NCBI RefSeq assembly: GCF_002079055.1
Contig: NC_047490.1
Location: 992,001 to 1,056,000 of the forward strand
Length of the DNA stretch: 64,000 bases
Direction: 5' to 3'
Source: Saccharomyces paradoxus
Lineage: Eukaryota; Ascomycota; Saccharomycetes; Saccharomycetales; Saccharomycetaceae
In this document: piece after piece, positions 59,291 through 64,000 of the stretch
Layout: every line of letters starts with the position of its first letter
Numbering within the stretch: the stretch's first letter is position 1
Notes under the pieces: model-generated
The model's input: the letters and a program-made list of their open reading frames with translations, nothing else
Databases searched by the model: none
What the model was told of the DNA's origin: nothing
Translations under genes and position numbers: made by a program

Positions 59291-60136
59291 TTATTTATCT
59301 GAAGTATGATAGATTTTTTGGCTTGATGCTAACTGACTGTAAGTTTTTGTCCAGTGAGTCCATTTTTCTTTTGGTTTCAGATCTACATCTATTATATTCA
59401 CACACAACGCACTTTCAGCACTGTTCCATTCAATGAAACATGTCACATCTCTGAGTGTCATAAGTAACAGATACTCATCATTTACGTCGTTGATTGATTT
59501 TATGTCCTTTGTTGAAATTGTGTTCTTTGTAAGTTTTTTCTGTAAATCATAAAGGATCTTGAAAATATTATTATCATTGTGCAAGTACTCATGCATGGCA
59601 GCTTTAAAGTTTTCCGTGTATATGTTGCAATCTCCAAATACTACTTCCAAGTGTGAGGGATTCACTAGTAATTGGTTGTAACAGTACTTAGTTTTTCTAC
59701 CCTTAAATGCGTTATGAGTGCAGTTCCTACAATAATCTGTATCGTAGTACAACCATTTAGGTTTTAATTCCAAAAGAACGGTTTGAAGATTTTGTGAGCA
59801 GTAAGACTTCAAAAAGTGGTCATTTTTTATCAGATTTGTGGCCCTATTGACGAGATTTTTAATTTTGATAACCTTGACCACCTTGTCATCTAGATCTGAA
59901 ATAAAGACACTGAGAATGGGCCTAATAGCTTCTATATTAACGTCAATCAGATCCATCGGGCACAATAAGCCATGTAAAAGAGGTTCTACACTATTTTTAA
60001 TATATTGGATGTTTTTGATAGTATAAGAATTATTCGATGATAGCAGGTCGGGGCAACGAATGCAGCATCTCCACAACCACCTTGGATCTCCATAATCAAC
60101 CAAGATATTTGCCCCACCGCGTCCAATGACTCGCAT
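59291..60136 (-). CDS. IPK1: Inositol-1,3,4,5,6-pentakisphosphate 2-kinase Ipk1
   Basis: A 281-residue nuclear kinase, the same length as S. cerevisiae Ipk1. It makes phytate (InsP6) from InsP5, needed for Gle1/Dbp5-dependent mRNA export. Family motifs are visible: an N-terminal GRGGANILVDYG ATP-binding loop (residues 5-16), the catalytic-region LELKPKWLYY (the EIKPK-type box), the RNCTHNAFKG zinc/substrate-region motif, and a C-terminal INIIDVDLKPKEKW strand. With INM2, this gives two inositol phosphate enzymes in the window, though 57 kb apart. It shares a short (178 bp) divergent promoter with OMS1. Confidence 0.97.
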   Translation of the reverse strand: MRVIGRGGANILVDYGDPRWLWRCCIRCPDLLSSNNSYTIKNIQYIKNSVEPLLHGLLCPMDLIDVNIEAIRPILSVFISDLDDKVVKVIKIKNLVNRATNLIKNDHFLKSYCSQNLQTVLLELKPKWLYYDTDYCRNCTHNAFKGRKTKYCYNQLLVNPSHLEVVFGDCNIYTENFKAAMHEYLHNDNNIFKILYDLQKKLTKNTISTKDIKSINDVNDEYLLLMTLRDVTCFIEWNSAESALCVNIIDVDLKPKEKWTHWTKTYSQLASSQKIYHTSDK

Positions 60137-60314
60137 CGATATTTTCTTTCCAAAAGAACCCTATCGTTTGATGATTTTGGACTGGTGAAACATCCATCAT
60201 TCGAATTAATTTAGGAAACCCTTATATGACCGCATCAAAAAATTTCCTTGGTAAAAATATTGTCTATATAATAGGCCACCGAGGAACATACAAGAAAACC
60301 AAACATAAGTGAAG

Positions 60315-61730
60315 ATGGTCGTATTTCGTCGCTCTCCTATGGGCCTTTTACATTACGCTCGTCAACCAGTATCCAGGAGTGTTTTCTTGGAATCCCAAAG
60401 GCGATTATTATCTCTTACGTCTTGTAGATATAATAATAGCCATATTGATGATAATAAAAACAAAAAAAAGCTTAAGAACGTGTTCCAAGCCAATAGCAAT
60501 AAAGTTGTTCGTAAACCAAAAACCAAAGAAGAATTGGCGAGAGAGAGGTTCGAAGAACAACTAAAGTCACCTAATAGATTTGTGAGATGGGGTGCTATTG
60601 CAAGATCAGAAAAATTCTCAAAGGGAATGACCAAGTACATGATCGGTGCATATGTGATATTTTTAATTTATGGCCTCTTCTTTACCAAAAAGCTGTTTGC
60701 GAAAGACAAAGAACTGGAACGATTGTTGAAGAAACAAGAAGAAGGAAATGCCAATGAATACGAAACATTAAGAATTAAAGAACTGAAGGGCAAACTAAGG
60801 AGAAGAGATGAATTGAAATTAGAAGAATACAAAAAAATGCAAGAAGAAGGCGTTGAAAACTTCGATGATATTCAAGTACAAAATTTCGATCAAAACAAAT
60901 TGAATGAACAAATATTGCCAGCGAGAGACACAACCAACTTTTACCAGGGGAAGGCTGGCGAATACGACAAAGCAATTAATATGGAAGAGAAAGTAATATT
61001 TCTCGGTAAAAGAAGAAAATGGTTGATGAAGCATTGTCAAGGGGACGTTTTGGAAGTATCATGTGGTACAGGAAGAAATATCAAGTATCTTGACATGTCA
61101 CGCATCAACTCTATAACGTTCTTGGACTCTTCTGAAAATATGATGGAAATCACCCATAAAAAGTTTAGGGAGAAGTTTCCAAAGTATAAAAAGGCTGCGT
61201 TTGTTGTTGGGAAGGCGGAAAATCTAGTCGACTTAGCAGAGAAAGGTAAACCGTCTCTAGAGAATGAATCAGAAAAGCAAGTAAAATATGACACTATCGT
61301 AGAGGCATTTGGTTTATGTTCCCATGAGGATCCGGTTAAGGCCTTAAATAATTTTGGCAAGCTATTGAAGCCAGATGGGAGAATTATTTTACTGGAACAC
61401 GGCAGAGGCCAATACGACTTTGTGAATAAGATGTTGGACAATAGAGCTGAAAAAAGGCTGAACACCTGGGGCTGTAGATGGAATCTCGATTTAGGCGAAG
61501 TACTAGATGATTCTGACTTAGAATTGGTGGAAGAAAAACGGACACACTTAGGTACTACTTGGTGTATCGTTGCGAAGAGAAAAGGTGACGCAAAAAAGAA
61601 GGGCGAGCTTGGATTTGTGGAAAAATACCTACAGTCAAGCATTAGGAAGAGAATGGAATCATTCGAAAAAAACGACAGTACAGAATCTAAAAAAGAACTT
61701 GGGCCAATAACTCCTGTAAGTAAAAGTTAG
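60315..61730 (+). CDS. OMS1: Oms1, mitochondrial inner-membrane methyltransferase-like protein
   Basis: A 471-residue protein from the ATG at 60315, matching S. cerevisiae; the in-frame codons just before it include no ATG. OMS1 was found as a multicopy suppressor of oxa1 mutations. It is an inner-membrane protein with a SAM-methyltransferase domain. The basic Ser/Arg-rich N-terminus is a mitochondrial presequence. A single transmembrane segment follows (about 105-123, YMIGAYVIFLIYGLFF), then a charged coiled region. The methyltransferase fold begins near 244 with motif I VLEVSCGTGRN, followed by the LDSSENM and DTIVEAFGLCSHEDP segments and LLKPDGRIILLEHG. The substrate is not evident from sequence. 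Confidence 0.96.
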   Translation: MVVFRRSPMGLLHYARQPVSRSVFLESQRRLLSLTSCRYNNSHIDDNKNKKKLKNVFQANSNKVVRKPKTKEELARERFEEQLKSPNRFVRWGAIARSEKFSKGMTKYMIGAYVIFLIYGLFFTKKLFAKDKELERLLKKQEEGNANEYETLRIKELKGKLRRRDELKLEEYKKMQEEGVENFDDIQVQNFDQNKLNEQILPARDTTNFYQGKAGEYDKAINMEEKVIFLGKRRKWLMKHCQGDVLEVSCGTGRNIKYLDMSRINSITFLDSSENMMEITHKKFREKFPKYKKAAFVVGKAENLVDLAEKGKPSLENESEKQVKYDTIVEAFGLCSHEDPVKALNNFGKLLKPDGRIILLEHGRGQYDFVNKMLDNRAEKRLNTWGCRWNLDLGEVLDDSDLELVEEKRTHLGTTWCIVAKRKGDAKKKGELGFVEKYLQSSIRKRMESFEKNDSTESKKELGPITPVSKS

Positions 61731-61913
61731 TACAACCACTCAAACTGATACATTTTGAATAGACTAATAATCGTGTAAATATTTCATAAAGAAAGTTAAA
61801 ATGTGATCTAGATATATCTTAGATAACTTTCTTCTCTTCTTAACTGCAGACGATAAAAAGGCATTCTTAACAGTTTGAAAAGTACATTTGTATAATACTA
61901 CTAAAATAAAAAT

Positions 61914-62004
61914 TGCGAACTCTGTGGATCGAACACAGGACCTCCAGATATCTTGACCAAAGTTATTCTTCAGTCTGGCGCTCTCCCAACTGAGCTAAGT
62001 CCGC
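61914..62004 (-). tRNA. tF(GAA)D: tRNA-Phe (anticodon GAA), with intron
   Basis: Read on the minus strand, it starts GCGGACTTAGCTCAGTTGGG (acceptor stem, A box) and ends in the T-arm with B box GTTCGATCC and discriminator A. The anticodon GAA sits in ACTGAAG. An 18-base intron follows base 37 (complement of 61950-61967), as in all nuclear yeast tRNA-Phe genes, giving a 73-base mature body. A T5 run (complement of 61908-61912) is the Pol III terminator. Confidence 0.97.
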
Positions 62005-62103
62005 TAACACAGTTGAAATTTTGTTTCTATTTTATCTGACATGTGTGTAAAACTCTTTTATCCTTTCTGACGTTTTTGTTTTTATCAGATATGGGGTGAA
62101 TAT

Positions 62104-62440
62104 TGAGAAATAGATGAATATCAAGATAATTGTTGGGAATCGATTGCTGATACAGGCTTGAATATCAGATATACGGATAATACAAGAAATTCTTCTCGAG
62201 GATATAGGGAACCTTAAAAGGGAATCGGCAACTTTATATAGTAACACTACAATTTATTCTTTCGTTGAAAGGCCATCATTCATTGTCCTATTACATTATC
62301 AATCATTCTTTTCTTTCAGCATCTATCAAGTTTGGTGACCGTTCCTTATCATTTTTGTTATCTTACGGCATCGTGATATGATAATATATTGGATATATGA
62401 ATACTAGTCAATAGGCGATAGTTGATTGTCATATCAAATA
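62104..62440 (-). mobile_element. Solo delta LTR (Ty1/Ty2 family), decayed fossil
   Basis: About 337 bp, collinear over its whole length with the reverse complement of the Ty1 delta LTR. Recognisable islands include the 62127-62138 segment (ATAATTGTTGGG), the CTCGAGGATAT patch near 62195, and TATTACATTATCAATC near 62290. No internal Ty sequence flanks it, so it is a solo LTR left by LTR-LTR recombination. It is clearly diverged throughout and therefore old compared with S288C Ty1 LTRs. It begins 99 bp upstream of the tRNA-Phe gene, in the window Ty1 integrase prefers. No target-site duplication could be recognised with confidence. Confidence 0.85.
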
Positions 62441-62512
62441 ACTTTGCTTATAATTAAAATAAGAAACTACAATTTATCTACACTTTTTAGAAACTCTTTT
62501 GAAGCTCTTCTT

Positions 62513-62595
62513 TTTTGTGTCTTCCACCGAAAGTATTTTTCTTTTCTTTTTTTAATTTTTCAATATTCCTTATGTTAGGTGACATCTTTTGTGAC
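62513..62595 (-). promoter_or_regulatory. Two middle sporulation element (MSE)-type sites upstream of HIM1
   Basis: On the minus strand GACACAAAA (62513-62521) and GTCACAAAA (62587-62595) both fit the Ndt80 consensus gNCRCAAAW completely. They are in the same orientation, 74 bp apart, and 157-239 bp before the HIM1 start. Function is inferred only. Confidence 0.45.
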
Positions 62596-62751
62596 ATTTC
62601 GATTAAAAGGAATTTTCAAGAAACTGACGTTTTCAACTTTGATCTTCAGTAAATGCCTTTCGAGGTAAATTATATTCTTTACGAATTTTGAAGCTTTTTT
62701 TTATGTGTCCTATCTTTCATGAATATATTAAGCTAGAATAACTGGTCAGAA

Positions 62752-63996
62752 ATGAGCTACAGTGTCGACACATTTACAGATTATATTTTATTTTTTGGAT
62801 CATCTAGTTTAGTAGGAAAAGGCGCTCTAGAAAATCTGCTGGACATAAATTTTTATATTAAAAATGTTTCGGATATACAAGGTAAGCTTGATAGCCTAAC
62901 TGAAATAAAAGGAGATGTTGTCCTCAACAAACATGTCTTTTGTGTCAATAGAAGGAGCATTGCTGAGGAAAAATCATTTATGAAGACCATTGATTATATA
63001 AATATGAGATCAGTTACTTGGAAAGGTGGCAGATATTATTTGAGAAGCAGAAAAGAAAAAGATACTGAAAAAAGAGCGCCTAGTCCTAATACTTTTTGTT
63101 ATGATGCTTTTGAAGAGGGATTCATTAAAAATACCACGGAGGAGAAAGGAAATGACAATTTTTCCTTTACCTATAACCAGAAACAATTCAGTTATGCATT
63201 ACATTATGCGTGCGGAAAGGAAAAAGGTTTAGGAATCATTTATAATTTTACTGTAACGCAGATGATTATCCCTCGATCTGAAAATTGGCCAAGACTGCTT
63301 TCACGTATTTTCTCAGGAACACGGAAGCTGGAAAAATTTGATACTAACAACAAAACTTACGTGCCTGGTAAAAATTTGCCTAATTTATGTGATATTCGCA
63401 CCATGGTATGTTCTTTGGGCTCTACTTCAGCTAGAGTGCGGAAAACGCAAGTACCAAATTCCTTTGCAGATTACTACTTGCCTTTTACTTTGGCACAAGA
63501 ATTCACGAATACAACAGACAAAAAATTGGTGGTTATAACTGCCTTTAATAATGACTTTCTTAGCAAAACTTTTGAGTACTTCAGAACGAAAGCAAAATTG
63601 GAGAATGATTTGGATGAATCTTTGCCAAATAAGCTAAAAGAGCTCGTTATTTTGAGACCAGGTCCAATGTGTGGGCAGCACGGAAATCCTATAAACGTTG
63701 GATTGGGTCAAGAAAACTCAAATCTTTTAGAGAAAATTTTGTATTATCCTCGATATCTTTTGGTTTATAAAAAGCAATATATTGGCGAGGTCAGAAGGGT
63801 TGGTTTACGAACAAAGTTAAGCGAAATAATTGCTTCGAGCATATACAGGATGCCAGGGTCTGCATTATTAGGATATGCTGTCCCAGTTTCAAAAGTTTCT
63901 TATGTTGCGTCTTTAATGGCGATTGAAAGGAAAAGTAAAGAAGCAGGGCCTAAGCTGGAAGTAATTAGTAGTTATCAAATTGACATGATTGCGTAA
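62752..63996 (+). CDS. HIM1: Him1, protein involved in controlling induced mutagenesis
   Basis: A 414-residue protein, the same length as S. cerevisiae Him1 and complete, with the stop four bases from the window end. Mutants in S. cerevisiae have raised induced mutagenesis; the biochemical role is not known. The N-terminus resembles a Rossmann-type dinucleotide-binding start (YILFFGSSSLVGKGALENLL, residues about 11-30) like NAD(P)-dependent epimerase/reductase relatives. Further family-like segments are VVITAFNNDFLSKTFEYF (about 258-275) and LVILRPGPMCG (about 299-309), where reductases continue the fold. The central insert is yeast-specific. It might bind a nucleotide cofactor, which is inference from the fold pattern only. 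Confidence 0.95.
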   Translation: MSYSVDTFTDYILFFGSSSLVGKGALENLLDINFYIKNVSDIQGKLDSLTEIKGDVVLNKHVFCVNRRSIAEEKSFMKTIDYINMRSVTWKGGRYYLRSRKEKDTEKRAPSPNTFCYDAFEEGFIKNTTEEKGNDNFSFTYNQKQFSYALHYACGKEKGLGIIYNFTVTQMIIPRSENWPRLLSRIFSGTRKLEKFDTNNKTYVPGKNLPNLCDIRTMVCSLGSTSARVRKTQVPNSFADYYLPFTLAQEFTNTTDKKLVVITAFNNDFLSKTFEYFRTKAKLENDLDESLPNKLKELVILRPGPMCGQHGNPINVGLGQENSNLLEKILYYPRYLLVYKKQYIGEVRRVGLRTKLSEIIASSIYRMPGSALLGYAVPVSKVSYVASLMAIERKSKEAGPKLEVISSYQIDMIA

Positions 63997-64000
63997 ACTG

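Larger units (their letters stand above)
61731..62751. promoter_or_regulatory. OMS1/HIM1 spacer with tRNA-Phe gene, solo delta LTR and HIM1 promoter
   Basis: A 1021 bp spacer. In order it holds the OMS1 3' end, a tRNA-Phe gene on the minus strand, a 99 bp gap, a decayed delta LTR, and about 311 bp of HIM1 promoter with two Ndt80-type sites. In the S288C reference, as I recall, a complete Ty1 lies in the same interval, so this is a repeated integration locus. Confidence 0.6.

Overview
This is a piece of a budding-yeast nuclear chromosome from the genus Saccharomyces (sensu stricto group). It shows dense, mostly intronless genes on both strands, short AT-rich spacers, one intron with a TACTAAC branch site, and two nuclear tRNA genes. 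The gene order matches the right arm of S. cerevisiae chromosome IV from ZIP1 (YDR285W) to HIM1 (YDR317W). Most proteins have exactly or nearly the S. cerevisiae length. Scattered residue differences from the S. cerevisiae proteins as I remember them (for example in ATP5, BFR2, NSE3, PMT7, GIC2) suggest a sister species rather than S. cerevisiae itself. I did not assign the species.

Layout. 1-6 kb: the 3' part of ZIP1 (synaptonemal complex), a glutaredoxin-like gene (YDR286C), INM2, NSE3 and RTT103. 6-16 kb: HRQ1 helicase, SRP101 and SSD1. 17-25 kb: DPL1, HDA2, MHR1, SUR2 and ATP5. 26-35 kb: BFR2, PRO1, CFT1 and GPI11. 35-42 kb: RSC3, CPR5, spliced HNT2 and the F-box gene YDR306C. 42-47 kb: a tRNA-Val(CAC) gene, PMT7, SRB7/MED21 and GIC2. 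47-60 kb: SUM1, TFB1, SSF2, PIB1, RAD34 and IPK1. 60-64 kb: OMS1, an intron-containing tRNA-Phe(GAA) gene with a decayed solo delta LTR just upstream, and HIM1, which is complete and ends four bases before the window edge.

The genes are ordinary housekeeping genes and do not form an operon-like system. Loose themes recur: sphingolipid long-chain base metabolism (SUR2 makes phytosphingosine and DPL1 degrades phosphorylated bases), inositol phosphates (INM2, IPK1), genome stability (NSE3, HRQ1, RAD34, TFB1, HIM1), chromatin and transcription (HDA2, RSC3, SUM1, SRB7, RTT103, CFT1) and ribosome biogenesis (BFR2, SSF2).

I found no evidence of a new multi-gene system, CRISPR array or foreign gene cluster. 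The points most worth a second look are in the spacers: a perfect ARS-consensus match in the SUR2/ATP5 convergent gap, paired Ndt80-type elements upstream of HIM1, cell-cycle elements in the long GIC2 promoter, PAC/RRPE elements at BFR2, a non-consensus 5' splice site in HNT2, and a 98-codon frame between TFB1 and SSF2. Species-variable low-complexity tracts in several proteins are also noted.
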